From: an uncultured Caulobacterales bacterium
Lineage (GTDB): Bacteria; Pseudomonadota; Alphaproteobacteria; Caulobacterales; Caulobacteraceae
Assembly: GCA_903900155.1 (NCBI GenBank)
Contig: CAIUMD010000035.1
Location: 1-64,000 of the forward strand
DNA length: 64,000 nt
Direction of reading: 5' to 3'
The translations under genes and the position numbers were made by a program. Positions 52,119 to 61,037 of the stretch are shown one piece after another. The first letter of the stretch is position 1. Each line of letters begins with the position of its first letter. Below the pieces are notes generated by a model that saw only the letters and a program-made list of their open reading frames with translations, did no database searches and was not told the DNA's origin.

Positions 52119-53129
52119 TTATTGCGCGGCCGTTTGGGCGGCGTTCGGACGGGTCAGGACCACCGTGTCGGAGCCGTGTTCCAGGCGCGCGTCGAACACC
52201 CGGGCGATGGCGCGGCTGAAGCCCACCGGATCGTTGGCGGCGAACAGGCCCGTGACTGGCTCTCGGGCCAACTCGGCGTCGCGGATCTGGATGTGGGTGT
52301 CGCTGTAGCGCGCGAACTGGGCCGCCGCCTCGCCCAGGGTCTGGCCCTCGAAGGCCAGCTTGCCTTCGCGCCAGGCCAGCTCGCGGGTGACGATCTGCGG
52401 TGGGATCGACAGCGGCCGTTCGGTCGAGATGTGCGCCGGGTCGGAGAGCGACAGGCGGGTGTTGGAGGTCACGGCGATGATCTTGGCCGAGCCGATCAGC
52501 GGCGCCGCCGAGACATCCACTCTGCCCAGGTTCACCAGCAGGTCGACCGGCGCCTCGTCCAGCTTGCGGACCCGGAAGCCGGCCTGGGTGGTGCGCAGCC
52601 GGCGGCCGTTGACCTCGACCACGAAAGGCCGCTTCTCGTCGCGGGCGGCCGAGAAATAGGCCTCGCCCTTCAGCAGCACGACGACGCGCTGGTCCTTGTC
52701 GTAGCGGACGCGGATGCGGCTGTCGGTGTTGAGCAGGACGGTCGAGCCGTCCTTGAGCGGGACCAGGCGGATCTCGCCACGCTCGGTGCTGACCACCGTG
52801 CCGGCGGCGGCCGAGGTCACGCCCAGGGCGGCCAGCGAAGCGGCGGCCGCGGCCGCGCCGGTCCAGGCCAGGGCCTGCCGGCGCGAGAACCGCGGAAGGC
52901 GCGGCTGCGCGAAGGTCGCGGGGTCGAAGTCGTCGCCCAGGGCCTGGGCCGACTCGCTCATCATCGACAGGGCTTGAGCCCGCAGCATGGCGCCCTTGGC
53001 GCGCGGATCGCTGTCCAGCCAGGCCCGGTGCGCCGCCGCCTGCTCCGGAGACAGCGGCCCACGATCCAGCCGCGCCGTCCATTCGGACGCCGCCTGGTCA
53101 ATGTCGCGACTGGTGTCTCGTTCGGCCAT
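52119..53129 (-). CDS. fecR: FecR-family anti-sigma factor (copy 2)
   Basis: A 336-residue FecR protein: N-terminal EWTARLDRGPLSPEQAAAHRAWLDSDPRAKGA, a transmembrane segment near 85-108, then the FecR domain (GEIRLVPLKDGSTVLLNTDSRIRVRYDKDQRVVVLLKGEAYFSA). The C-terminal segment resembles an STN-contact domain (ARYSDTHIQIRDAEL). It overlaps the upstream sigma gene by 32 bases, indicating co-translation. Confidence 0.92.
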   Translation of the reverse strand: MAERDTSRDIDQAASEWTARLDRGPLSPEQAAAHRAWLDSDPRAKGAMLRAQALSMMSESAQALGDDFDPATFAQPRLPRFSRRQALAWTGAAAAAASLAALGVTSAAAGTVVSTERGEIRLVPLKDGSTVLLNTDSRIRVRYDKDQRVVVLLKGEAYFSAARDEKRPFVVEVNGRRLRTTQAGFRVRKLDEAPVDLLVNLGRVDVSAAPLIGSAKIIAVTSNTRLSLSDPAHISTERPLSIPPQIVTRELAWREGKLAFEGQTLGEAAAQFARYSDTHIQIRDAELAREPVTGLFAANDPVGFSRAIARVFDARLEHGSDTVVLTRPNAAQTAAQ

Positions 53130-53700
53130 TTATCGGGGTGTTCTCTGTGCTCTTGGTCCTAGAGGTTTGGGGAGGGGTGTTTCCGCTACGACCGAACCAA
53201 TCAATCAGGAACAGAATGCCTCGGGAGATGTGGGTCTCCACCGTATTTTCCGAGATTCGCATGCGGGCGGCGATCTCGCGCTGGGGCAGGCCCCTGACCC
53301 TTCGCAGCACGAACGCCTCGCGGGTCTTCAGCGGCATGGCCGAGATCGCCTTGGCCAGCTGCCTCAGCTCGTCCCGGTCGATGGTCCGCCGCTCGGGCGA
53401 GGCCGCATCGTCGGGATGCTCCAGGCGCTCCAGGTCGTCGACCGCGTGGATGGCCACGATCCGCGCCCGCCGCACGTGGCGGGTGATCACCGAGCGGGCC
53501 ACCTGGAACAGGTAGGCGCGCGGGTGGCGGATCTCGTCGACGCTCTCCAGCTCGGCCAGGATCGTATAGGCCTCCTGGATGACGTCGTCGGGATCGACGC
53601 CGGTCGGCGCGTTGCGCGACAGCCATCCTTTGAGCGCTGGCTCGTGCGGAAGGATGTTCCGCAGGAACCACCGTGTTCTTTCCCTGTCGGCGCCGCTCAT
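53098..53700 (-). CDS. ECF RNA polymerase sigma factor (copy 2)
   Basis: A 200-residue ECF sigma factor. Region 2 is DPDDVIQEAYTILAEL and RHPRAYLFQVARSVITRHVRRAR; region 4 is MPLKTREAFVLRRVRGLPQREIAARMRISENTVETHISRGILFL. An extended C-terminal tail of about 30 polar residues follows. It overlaps fecR copy 2 and probably drives the receptor/phosphatase genes. Different in sequence from copy 1, so the two modules probably respond to different ligands. Confidence 0.92.
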   Translation of the reverse strand: MSGADRERTRWFLRNILPHEPALKGWLSRNAPTGVDPDDVIQEAYTILAELESVDEIRHPRAYLFQVARSVITRHVRRARIVAIHAVDDLERLEHPDDAASPERRTIDRDELRQLAKAISAMPLKTREAFVLRRVRGLPQREIAARMRISENTVETHISRGILFLIDWFGRSGNTPPQTSRTKSTENTPINGRTRHQSRH

Positions 53701-53793
53701 CCCTGACTCGCTGGCTGAACACTTCCGTTGGCTGCTGGCTAGCGGCCGTTTGTGACAGCCCGGTTGGGCCGCACGCGGAGGATTTATCGGCGG

Positions 53794-54930
53794 CTATTTT
53801 GCAACCTTGGTCAGGTCTTGCGCGGTGGCCGGGACGTACGGCGCGACCGCGTCGCCGGTCCAGCGCATCAGGGTCAGGTCGGCGGTCTGCTTGCCGTCGA
53901 CCTTGGTGTTGACCGCCAGATAGGCCAGGCCGTCGCCGACCGGCTGCAGGCCGACATCGGCCTTCTGGTTCCAGCCGCGGATCCCGGTGGCCGGGTCCTT
54001 GAGACCCGCGTCGGCCAGGGTCAGCAACTGGCCCTTCTCCCCGGCCGTGCCGATGAGGTCGCCGCTCACGGGCTTCGTCTCAGCCTCGACCGCGAACAGG
54101 CCGTAGTTGGGGAAGCGGGTCTTCTTGCCCAGATAGACGCCCATCAGCCAGCGCTTCTGGCTCTCGTCATAGGCCAGGTTCTGGACGCCGTAGCTGGTGT
54201 TGCCGGTGCGCACGAAGACCTTGGCGGCCGGCGTCGCGGGACCGTTGTGGTGCGGCGCGGCCTCGGTCAGCGGGCTGGCGTATTTCGCCCAGTCGGCGAC
54301 GTCGTACTGCAGCAGCACCTGGTGGTCGTTGTCGGTGCGCTCGGTGTTGCCGTAGATGCCATAGGCCACGGTCAGGTAGCGCGGGCCGTCGGCCTTGCCG
54401 AACGCCGGGCCGAACGAGACCCCGTCGATGCCGGAGCAGCCGTAGCGGTGGTCGGCGGTCTTGCCGACATCGCCGTCGAACTGGCCGTCGCCGTCCATGT
54501 CGGCGGCGTAGTCGCGGGTCACCTCGGGCAGGTAGACGGTGCGGAAGATCTCGCTCGCGCCGGCCTCGACGCCCACGCGGTCCAGGCGGGCGACGTCGAT
54601 CACGGCGATGTAGAAGGCCTTGTCCTTCTTGTACTCCAGCGAGCCGTAGACCTTGCCGTCGGCCGGGTTGAAGTCCAGGTCGCCGAGGTGTCCCGTCCAG
54701 CCCACCAGCGTACCGACCAGCTTGCCCTTCAGATCGTACTTCGCCAGCAGGTTGGTGAACGAGTAATAGACATAGCCGCCCCTCACATCGACGGCGACGC
54801 CCTGCACGTGGCCGGACGCCCAGGTCCCGCCGTTCTGGGTCAGCGGCAGGTCCGCCAGGGTGGCTGAAACAGCCGGCGGAGCGATCGCCAGCAGGGCGCA
54901 GGCCATGAGGAGCGGTAGGCGCGTTTTCAT
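53794..54930 (-). CDS. Exported protein, predicted beta-propeller, unknown function
   Basis: A 378-residue protein with a signal peptide (MKTRLPLLMACALLAIAPPAVSA). Repeated short strands such as GVAVDVRGGYVYYSF, YDLKGKLVGTLVGW, DLDFNPADGKVYGSLEYKK and QVLLQYDVADW suggest a six- or seven-bladed propeller of about 50 residues per blade. DMDGDGQFDGDVG resembles a calcium-binding loop. The family and activity are not recognised. It is upstream of the sigma gene on the same strand, with 93 bases between, and may be part of the scavenging locus. Confidence 0.7.
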   Translation of the reverse strand: MKTRLPLLMACALLAIAPPAVSATLADLPLTQNGGTWASGHVQGVAVDVRGGYVYYSFTNLLAKYDLKGKLVGTLVGWTGHLGDLDFNPADGKVYGSLEYKKDKAFYIAVIDVARLDRVGVEAGASEIFRTVYLPEVTRDYAADMDGDGQFDGDVGKTADHRYGCSGIDGVSFGPAFGKADGPRYLTVAYGIYGNTERTDNDHQVLLQYDVADWAKYASPLTEAAPHHNGPATPAAKVFVRTGNTSYGVQNLAYDESQKRWLMGVYLGKKTRFPNYGLFAVEAETKPVSGDLIGTAGEKGQLLTLADAGLKDPATGIRGWNQKADVGLQPVGDGLAYLAVNTKVDGKQTADLTLMRWTGDAVAPYVPATAQDLTKVAK

Positions 54931-54963
54931 GGGGAGCGCCGACTATCCCCGTTGCGTGACGGT

Positions 54964-56367
54964 TTAACGACTGTCTCTGAACGGCGCGGCCGGCCAGGGC
55001 CGTTGGGCGGGACGCAGGCGCTCCCAGGCGCGCGACAGGCGCAAGGTCCCCAGATCGTCGAACCGCCGGCCCACGATCTGCAAGCCGATCGGCAAACCAT
55101 CCGCCGTGTAGCCGGCGTTGATCGAGGCCGCCGGCTGCTCGGTCATGTTGAAGGCGACGGTGAAGCCGATATGCTCGAACGGTCGGCTGGGATCGTTGGT
55201 CGGCGAGGGCAGGTGGGCGTCGAAGGCCGGCGCCGGGGCGGTGGGCGACAGCACGAAGTCGAACGGCTGGAAGGCCTTGCCGCCGAACTCGCGGATGCGC
55301 TGGATCTGGTTGAAGCCGCGATAGACCGCCACCCCGTCCGCGCCCTCGGCGGCGCGCGCCCACGCCAGGATATAGGGCAGGGCGCGCTGCGCCTGGCCCG
55401 GCGGCAGGGCGTTGAGATCATTGAGGGATCGGGTGCGCCAGAAGAGGTCCAGGCCGTCCAGCATCTCGCGGGTCAGGAACGGCGCGAACGGCTCCACGAT
55501 CGCCCCGGCGGCTTCGAAGGCGCGGGCGGCGGCGGTGACGGTTTCGATCACTTCGGGCTGGACGGGCAGGCCGACGCCGGCGTCCAGCATCAGGCCGATG
55601 CGCAGGCCTTTGAGGTCGAGGTCGAGATCGTCCCAGGCCAGCCGTTCGGGCGGCAGGCTCATATAGTCCCGCCAGTCCGGGGCTGAGAGGACCGTCATCG
55701 AGAGCGCCGCGTCCTCGACGGTGCGGGTCATCGGCCCGGCGCAGCGGCCGATATAGGGCGGGTCGATCGGGATGCGGCCGTTGCTGGGCTTGAAGCCATA
55801 GATCCCGCACCAGCCGGCCGGCAGGCGGATCGAGCCGCCGATGTCGGTGCCCAGGTGGATCGGCCCATAACCCGCAGCGGCGGCCGAGCCCGCCCCGGCG
55901 CTGGAGCCGCCGGGAGTCTTGGCCAGGTCCCAGGGATTTCGCGACAGCCGGTGGAAGCTCGACAGGCCCGACGACAGCATGCCGAAGTCGGGATTGGTGG
56001 TCTTGGCCAGGATCACCGCGCCGGCCTCGCGCAGCCGTGCGGCCGGCGGGGCGTCGAGGGCTTCCGGGACCAGCGCCAAGGCCGCCGAGCCGATCGGCTT
56101 GGGCGCGCCGCGCGTGGCGATCAGCTCCTTGATGGTGACCGGGACGCCGTCCAGCGGGCCCAGCGCCTCGCCGCGTCGCCAGCGCGCGGCCGAGGCGCGG
56201 GCCGCCTCCATCGCGGCTTGCGCGTCCAGCGCCCAGGTGGCGGCCAGGTCGGGCTCCCAGGCCTCGATCCGCGCCAGCACGGCCGTCGTGACCTCGACGG
56301 GCGACACCTCGCGGTCGCCATAGAGCTTGGAGAGTTCGGTCGCCGTCAGGTCAGGGAGCTGGCTCAT
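54964..56367 (-). CDS. Amidase, amidase-signature family
   Basis: A 467-residue cytoplasmic amidase using a Ser-cisSer-Lys triad: Lys in GVPVTIKELIATRG, the cis-serine in TPGGSSAGAGSA, and the nucleophile serine in GTDIGGSIRLPAGWCG. Amide substrate is unknown (glutamyl-tRNA amidotransferase subunit A is a distant relative, but GatB/C are not adjacent). The start at 56367 is taken at MSQLPDLTATELS. Divergent from the P1 peptidase with about 100 bases between. Confidence 0.9.
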   Translation of the reverse strand: MSQLPDLTATELSKLYGDREVSPVEVTTAVLARIEAWEPDLAATWALDAQAAMEAARASAARWRRGEALGPLDGVPVTIKELIATRGAPKPIGSAALALVPEALDAPPAARLREAGAVILAKTTNPDFGMLSSGLSSFHRLSRNPWDLAKTPGGSSAGAGSAAAAGYGPIHLGTDIGGSIRLPAGWCGIYGFKPSNGRIPIDPPYIGRCAGPMTRTVEDAALSMTVLSAPDWRDYMSLPPERLAWDDLDLDLKGLRIGLMLDAGVGLPVQPEVIETVTAAARAFEAAGAIVEPFAPFLTREMLDGLDLFWRTRSLNDLNALPPGQAQRALPYILAWARAAEGADGVAVYRGFNQIQRIREFGGKAFQPFDFVLSPTAPAPAFDAHLPSPTNDPSRPFEHIGFTVAFNMTEQPAASINAGYTADGLPIGLQIVGRRFDDLGTLRLSRAWERLRPAQRPWPAAPFRDSR

Positions 56368-56468
56368 GCATCGAGACTAGGCGCCTCCGTCGCGTTCCGC
56401 GACGGTTTTCCGACCGACTTGTGGCCGGCTTCGCTAGAGTGCCTGCGAACCTTGCGAAGGATATCGCC

Positions 56469-57458
56469 TTGCTCCGACACGGACCGCTGAACCTGCTCAC
56501 CGACGTGCCCGGCCTGACCGTGGGCCACGCCACAGACGCGGCGGTGAAGACCGGCGTCACGGTGGCGCGTTTCCCCGGCGGCTGGACGGCGGCGGTCGAT
56601 GTGCGCGGCGGCGGGCCGGGCGTGCGGGAGACGGCGGCGCTGTCGCCCGAGAACAGCTTCGCCAGGCTGCACGCCCTGACCCTGAGCGGCGGCTCGGTGT
56701 TCGGCCTGGCCGCCGCCGACGCGGTGACCACGGCCCTGTCGCAAGCCGGCGAGGGTTTCCAGCTGCGCCCCGGGACCCATCCGACCCCGATCGTCGGCGG
56801 GGCGGTGCTCTACGACCTGGCCAATGACGGTGACAAGGCCTGGGGCGACGAGCCGCCGTATCGCCGCCTGGGGCGCGAGGCCTTCGACGCGCTGGACACC
56901 CCCTTCGCCCTGGGCGCGGTCGGGGCCGGGCGCGGGGCTCGGGCCGGCGTCGTGCAAGGCGGCCTGGGCTCGGCCTCGCTGGACCTGGGCGACGGCCTGG
57001 TCGTCGGCGCGCTGGTCGCGGTCAATTCGGTGGGTTCGGTCTACATGCCTGACGGTGAAACCTTCTGGGCCTGGCCGTTCGAGATCGACGGCGAGTTCGG
57101 CGGCCGCACGCCCTCGGGACCGGCGGGGGCGATCGAGCCTTTGCCCGACAGTTCGCGGCTGGCGGGGCTGGGCCGCCTGAACCCCGGGACGAACACCACC
57201 CTGGCGGTGGTCGCGGTCAACGCCGACCTGACCGCCGGCGAGTGCCAGCGACTGGCGATCATGGCCCAGGACGGCCTCTCGCGCGCCATCCGCCCGGCCC
57301 ATACGCCGTTCGACGGAGATGTGGTTTTCGCGGCGGCCTCTGGCGCGGTCACGCTCGGTCAGGAAAGCCGGCAGATCATCCTGGCGCGGCTGGGCGCGGC
57401 GGCCGGCGACTGCCTGGCGCGGGCCATCGCGCGCGGCGTCTACGCGGCGAACACCTAG
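56469..57458 (+). CDS. P1-family (DmpA/BapA-like) aminopeptidase
   Basis: A 329-residue N-terminal-nucleophile hydrolase of family S58/P1, which cleaves itself into two subunits; members release N-terminal amino acids or beta-amino acids. The N-terminal part NLLTDVPGLTVGHATD and the likely processing site NPGTNTTLAVVAVN (nucleophile probably Thr243 or Thr244) are recognisable. The frame is open from GTG 56421 without a ribosome binding site; TTG 56469 follows GAAGGA with seven bases between and is preferred. Convergent neighbours none; the MCP gene starts 211 bases later. Confidence 0.82.
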   Translation: MLRHGPLNLLTDVPGLTVGHATDAAVKTGVTVARFPGGWTAAVDVRGGGPGVRETAALSPENSFARLHALTLSGGSVFGLAAADAVTTALSQAGEGFQLRPGTHPTPIVGGAVLYDLANDGDKAWGDEPPYRRLGREAFDALDTPFALGAVGAGRGARAGVVQGGLGSASLDLGDGLVVGALVAVNSVGSVYMPDGETFWAWPFEIDGEFGGRTPSGPAGAIEPLPDSSRLAGLGRLNPGTNTTLAVVAVNADLTAGECQRLAIMAQDGLSRAIRPAHTPFDGDVVFAAASGAVTLGQESRQIILARLGAAAGDCLARAIARGVYAANT

Positions 57459-57669
57459 GCGATCCGGGCAACCAACAACGCTCCTGGCCGTTAAGCTGAG
57501 CCATGGGGTGCGTCTTGGCGCGGCCTTGGGGTTTGGGGGCGCTGTCTTTGCGGATATTCGCGCGTTTGCGACGCGAAAACCGATACGGGCTTTCGAAACA
57601 TGTAGTGTTGTGCGCGCGGCGGTGTGCGCCGGCAGTCGCGGCGAAGGCCGCTTGAGGGTGGGGTAGGTG

Positions 57670-59601
57670 ATGGCGCTCGTGAAGAAGACCGCGCTGGCGG
57701 GACGGGCCAAGGCGCGCAAGGCGCAAACCGAGCCGGCGCCGGCCGCTGCGGCCCCGCCGGTCCCCAAGCGCGCAGTCCCACGCCGGACCGTCTCGCGCCG
57801 CGAGGGCGCAGCCGAACGCATCGGCGCGGCCACCTTGGAACTGAGCAGCGGCGTCACGCAGGCGGCCGGCGCGGTCGAGCAGCTGCGCGCAGCCCTGAAC
57901 CAGATTTCCAGCGGCGCCGAGGAAGCCGCCGGCGCGGCCCACGAGTCCCTGGCCGCCGTGGTGAGCATGACCAGCGGCTTTGGCTTGGCGCGCGAGCGCG
58001 CCGAAAGTTCGCGCCAGCGCGCCGAGGCCCTTCAGGCGCTCCTGGCGGAGTCGGGCGCGGCGGTCGGCGCTTCGGTCAAGGCCGTGGCGACCAACGCCCG
58101 CCGCCAGCTGGCCACGGTCGAGACCGTGGCGATGCTGGACCAGCACGCCGCCCGCATCGGCGAGATCACCGCCAGCGTCGCCGACATCGCCGACCAGACC
58201 AATCTCCTGGCGCTCAACGCCGCCATCGAAGCCGCCCGCGCCGGCGACGCGGGACGCGGCTTTGCGGTGGTCGCCGACGAGGTGCGGGCTCTGGCCGAGA
58301 CGGCCGAGAAGCGCTCGCTCGACATCAAGGCCGCCGCCGATCGGATCGCCGAACGCGTGCGCGGCATCGGCGATCGCCTGCGCTCGGCCGCGACCGCTGC
58401 CGAGGCCGAGGCCACCGGCGGCGAGCGCATCACCACGACCCTGGAGACCATCCGCCAGGACATGGTCCGACTCGGCGACGACAGCCAGGCGATCCTGATC
58501 GCGGCGGTCGAAGCCGTCGGCGCGGCCAACGAAGCCCGGCGCGGGGCCGAGAGCATTTCCAGCGCCGCAGAGGAGCAGGCCGCGGCGGCGGCGGAAGCCC
58601 AGCGCGCCGTCCAGCAGCAGGGCCAGTCCCTGGACCAGAGCCAGGCCGCTGCCGAAAGCCTGTCCGACATGGCCGAGGCCCTGGCTGGCGGCGAGGCCGC
58701 CGAGGGCGTGGCTGACGAGACCGCCGCCGCCGCCGAACAGTTGTCGGCCGCCATCCAGGAGATGTCGGGCGCGGCCGCCGAGATCCTGGTGGCCATCGAC
58801 CAGATCAGCCGGGGCGCCCAGGTCCAGGCCGCCGCCACCCAGGAGGCCGGCGCGGCCATGGGCCAGATCGAGAAGGCCGCGCGTCTGTCGGCCACGAACG
58901 GCGCGGCCAGCGCCGAGCGGATCGGCGCCATGGAGGATCTCCTAGGCCAAAGCCGTTCGGCGATCGGTGGGCTGGTGGCCGGCGTTTCGGCCGCCGCCAC
59001 CGAGAGCCGGGCCGTCCTTGATCTGATCGAGACGCTGGACCTGGAAGTCGGCGTGATCGGCAAGCTGGTCGACGGCCTGGCCCTGGTCGCCGTGCAGACC
59101 ACCATGCTGGCCACCAGCGGGGCGGTGGAAGCCGCGCGCGCCGGCGATGTCGGGCGTGGCTTTGCGGTGGTGTCGGGCGATATCCGCACCTTGGCCCGCG
59201 ACGCCGGGACCAATGCCGACACCGTCAAGGCGCTGGTGGCCGCCATCGGCGCGCAGTTGAACAAGGTGCGGCGCGAAGTCGATCAGACCCTGGCCTTGGC
59301 CGAACTGGAGCTGGACCGCAACCGCACCATCGAGGAGCGTCTGGCGGTCATCGCCGTGGACGCGCAGGTTTTGCGCGCGGGCGCCGAGGAGATCGCCGCC
59401 GGCGCCGAAGGCATCCTGTCGGCGACCTCCCAGGTGCTGGCTGGCGTGAACCAGATCGCCACCGCGGCCGAAGAAGCCGGCGCGGCCGCCGCCCAAGCCG
59501 CGACTGCGGCGCGTGAACAATCGCGCGGCGCCGAAGACCTCGCCGCGGCGATCGAGGAGATCGCCCTCCTGGCCGGGGAACTCCAGGCGACGAAGGCTTA
59601 G
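57670..59601 (+). CDS. Soluble methyl-accepting chemotaxis protein with two signalling tips
   Basis: A 643-residue, alanine-rich, helical chemoreceptor with no signal peptide or transmembrane segment, so cytoplasmic. One signalling hairpin is at about 165-215 ([38 protein letters not shown]) and a second, diverged one at about 468-515 ([34 protein letters not shown]). In the second, LNAA is replaced by TSGA, so its CheA/CheW contact may be altered. No recognisable sensor domain. Starts are ATG 57670 or GTG 57667. First gene of the che operon; the CheW gene starts six bases after its stop. Confidence 0.88.
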   Translation: MALVKKTALAGRAKARKAQTEPAPAAAAPPVPKRAVPRRTVSRREGAAERIGAATLELSSGVTQAAGAVEQLRAALNQISSGAEEAAGAAHESLAAVVSMTSGFGLARERAESSRQRAEALQALLAESGAAVGASVKAVATNARRQLATVETVAMLDQHAARIGEITASVADIADQTNLLALNAAIEAARAGDAGRGFAVVADEVRALAETAEKRSLDIKAAADRIAERVRGIGDRLRSAATAAEAEATGGERITTTLETIRQDMVRLGDDSQAILIAAVEAVGAANEARRGAESISSAAEEQAAAAAEAQRAVQQQGQSLDQSQAAAESLSDMAEALAGGEAAEGVADETAAAAEQLSAAIQEMSGAAAEILVAIDQISRGAQVQAAATQEAGAAMGQIEKAARLSATNGAASAERIGAMEDLLGQSRSAIGGLVAGVSAAATESRAVLDLIETLDLEVGVIGKLVDGLALVAVQTTMLATSGAVEAARAGDVGRGFAVVSGDIRTLARDAGTNADTVKALVAAIGAQLNKVRREVDQTLALAELELDRNRTIEERLAVIAVDAQVLRAGAEEIAAGAEGILSATSQVLAGVNQIATAAEEAGAAAAQAATAAREQSRGAEDLAAAIEEIALLAGELQATKA

Positions 59602-59606
59602 GGGCC

Positions 59607-61037
59607 GTGGCCTTGCAAAGTCGCCAGAGGCTCACCGTCCGGGCCGGCGAGGCCAAGGTGGCCATGGCCGCCGCGGGCGTGGCCGAGGTCATCCGCGCGC
59701 CCCGCATCACCCGCATGCCCCATGGTCCGGAAAGCCTGCTGGGCGTCATCCCTCTCCGCGGCAAGGTGCTGCCGGTGGTGTCGCTGAGCCGCCTGCTGGG
59801 CGGCGCGGCCGGCGCGGTCGATCGCGTCGTGGTGCTGCGCCGCGAGCCGCCGCTGGGTCTGGCGGTGGACGGTGTCGAGGCCTTGAAGGCGGTGGACGGC
59901 GACCAGGCCGAGCTGGTGGATGGCCAGCTCCTGCTGGACGATGCCGACGGCGCGCGCTGGTTCGATCTGACCACGGCGCTCGAAGCCCAGTTCGCCGCCA
60001 CGCGCCAGACCGTGCGCGCGGCGACCAGCCTGGGCGAGACCGAGCAGGCCGCGAAGACCGTGCGGGCGCCCGATCTCGTGCATCTGGCCTTTGAGCTGGC
60101 CGGCCAGGCCTATGCTCTGCCGCTGGAGGCGGTGTCGGAAGTGGCCTCCGTCCCCGCCGAGATCCTCGCCTTGCCCCGCACCGAAGAGGTGCTGATCGGC
60201 GTCGCCGAACGGCGCGGCGGGGTGCTGCCGGTCCTGTCGACGCGCCGGTTGCTGGGTCTGCCGGCCGATGGCCTGCGCGGTGACGCGCGGCTGGTGGTGA
60301 CGCGCATCGGGGGGCGCGTGATCGGTCTGGTCGTCGATCGTGTCGACGCCATCCTGCGCAGCGCGCCCGATCGCCTGAGGTCGGCTCCCAGCCTCTTCAA
60401 TCGTGGGGAAGGCGAGGCGCGGATCGAGTCGGTGCTGCGCAAGGGCGACGGCAAGGGCCTGGTGTCGGTGCTCTCGCCGGAGCGCCTGCTGGCCGATGAT
60501 CGCGTGGCGCGCCTGCTGGCGAGCGCCACGTCGGGTGAGGAAACGGACATGGTCGAGATGGACCGGGCGGCGGCGCGCGAGCGCTTTGTGGTGATCCGGC
60601 TGGGCGATGAGCAATATGGCCTGCCCGTCGCCTCGGTCGACGAGGTGATCCGCATGCCCGAAGCCCTGACGCGCCTGCCCAAGGCGCCGGCCTATGTCCA
60701 GGGCGTGATCAATCTGCGCGGGCGGGTGGTTCCGATCATCGACCAGAGGCAGCGTTTCTCGATCGAGGGCGAGCGCTCGGCGGCAGGGCGCGTGGTGGTG
60801 GTGACGGTGGGGGCGCTGCAGGCCGGGTTTGCGGTCGATAGCGTGGCCAGCATCCTGGAGATCGATGCCGCCGATCTGTTATTGGCGCCGGACCTCGCCG
60901 ACGAGGAGCGCCGAGTCTTCGACCGCGCCATCGAGCGCGACGGCGAAGTCATCTTGCTGATCGATCCCCAAGCGCTCCTGGATCGCGCCGAGGCCGACCT
61001 TCTGGCCGACCTGACCGAGAAGTCGCCCGTCTCGTGA
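59607..61037 (+). CDS. cheW: Triple-CheW-domain coupling protein
   Basis: A 476-residue protein with three CheW-like domains in tandem: about residues 1-145 (IRAPRITRMPHGPESLLGVIPLRGKVLPVVSL), 155-300 (LPLEAVSEVASVPAEILALPRTEEVLIGVAERRGGVLPVLS) and 320-470 (LPVASVDEVIRMPEALTRLPKAPAYVQGVINLRGRVVPIID). The third is closest to canonical CheW; the first lacks the N-terminal strand's usual residues. Ordinary CheW has one domain of about 150 residues. Probably bridges the dual-tip receptor to CheA. GTG start at 59607; its stop overlaps the cheB start (GTGA). Confidence 0.87.
   Translation: MALQSRQRLTVRAGEAKVAMAAAGVAEVIRAPRITRMPHGPESLLGVIPLRGKVLPVVSLSRLLGGAAGAVDRVVVLRREPPLGLAVDGVEALKAVDGDQAELVDGQLLLDDADGARWFDLTTALEAQFAATRQTVRAATSLGETEQAAKTVRAPDLVHLAFELAGQAYALPLEAVSEVASVPAEILALPRTEEVLIGVAERRGGVLPVLSTRRLLGLPADGLRGDARLVVTRIGGRVIGLVVDRVDAILRSAPDRLRSAPSLFNRGEGEARIESVLRKGDGKGLVSVLSPERLLADDRVARLLASATSGEETDMVEMDRAAARERFVVIRLGDEQYGLPVASVDEVIRMPEALTRLPKAPAYVQGVINLRGRVVPIIDQRQRFSIEGERSAAGRVVVVTVGALQAGFAVDSVASILEIDAADLLLAPDLADEERRVFDRAIERDGEVILLIDPQALLDRAEADLLADLTEKSPVS

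Noticed and set aside
48762..53162. A 1466-residue open frame on the plus strand
   Set aside because: It is antisense to the TonB-dependent receptor and FecR genes on the minus strand, which have clear domains and signal peptides. Long antisense frames are common at this GC content.
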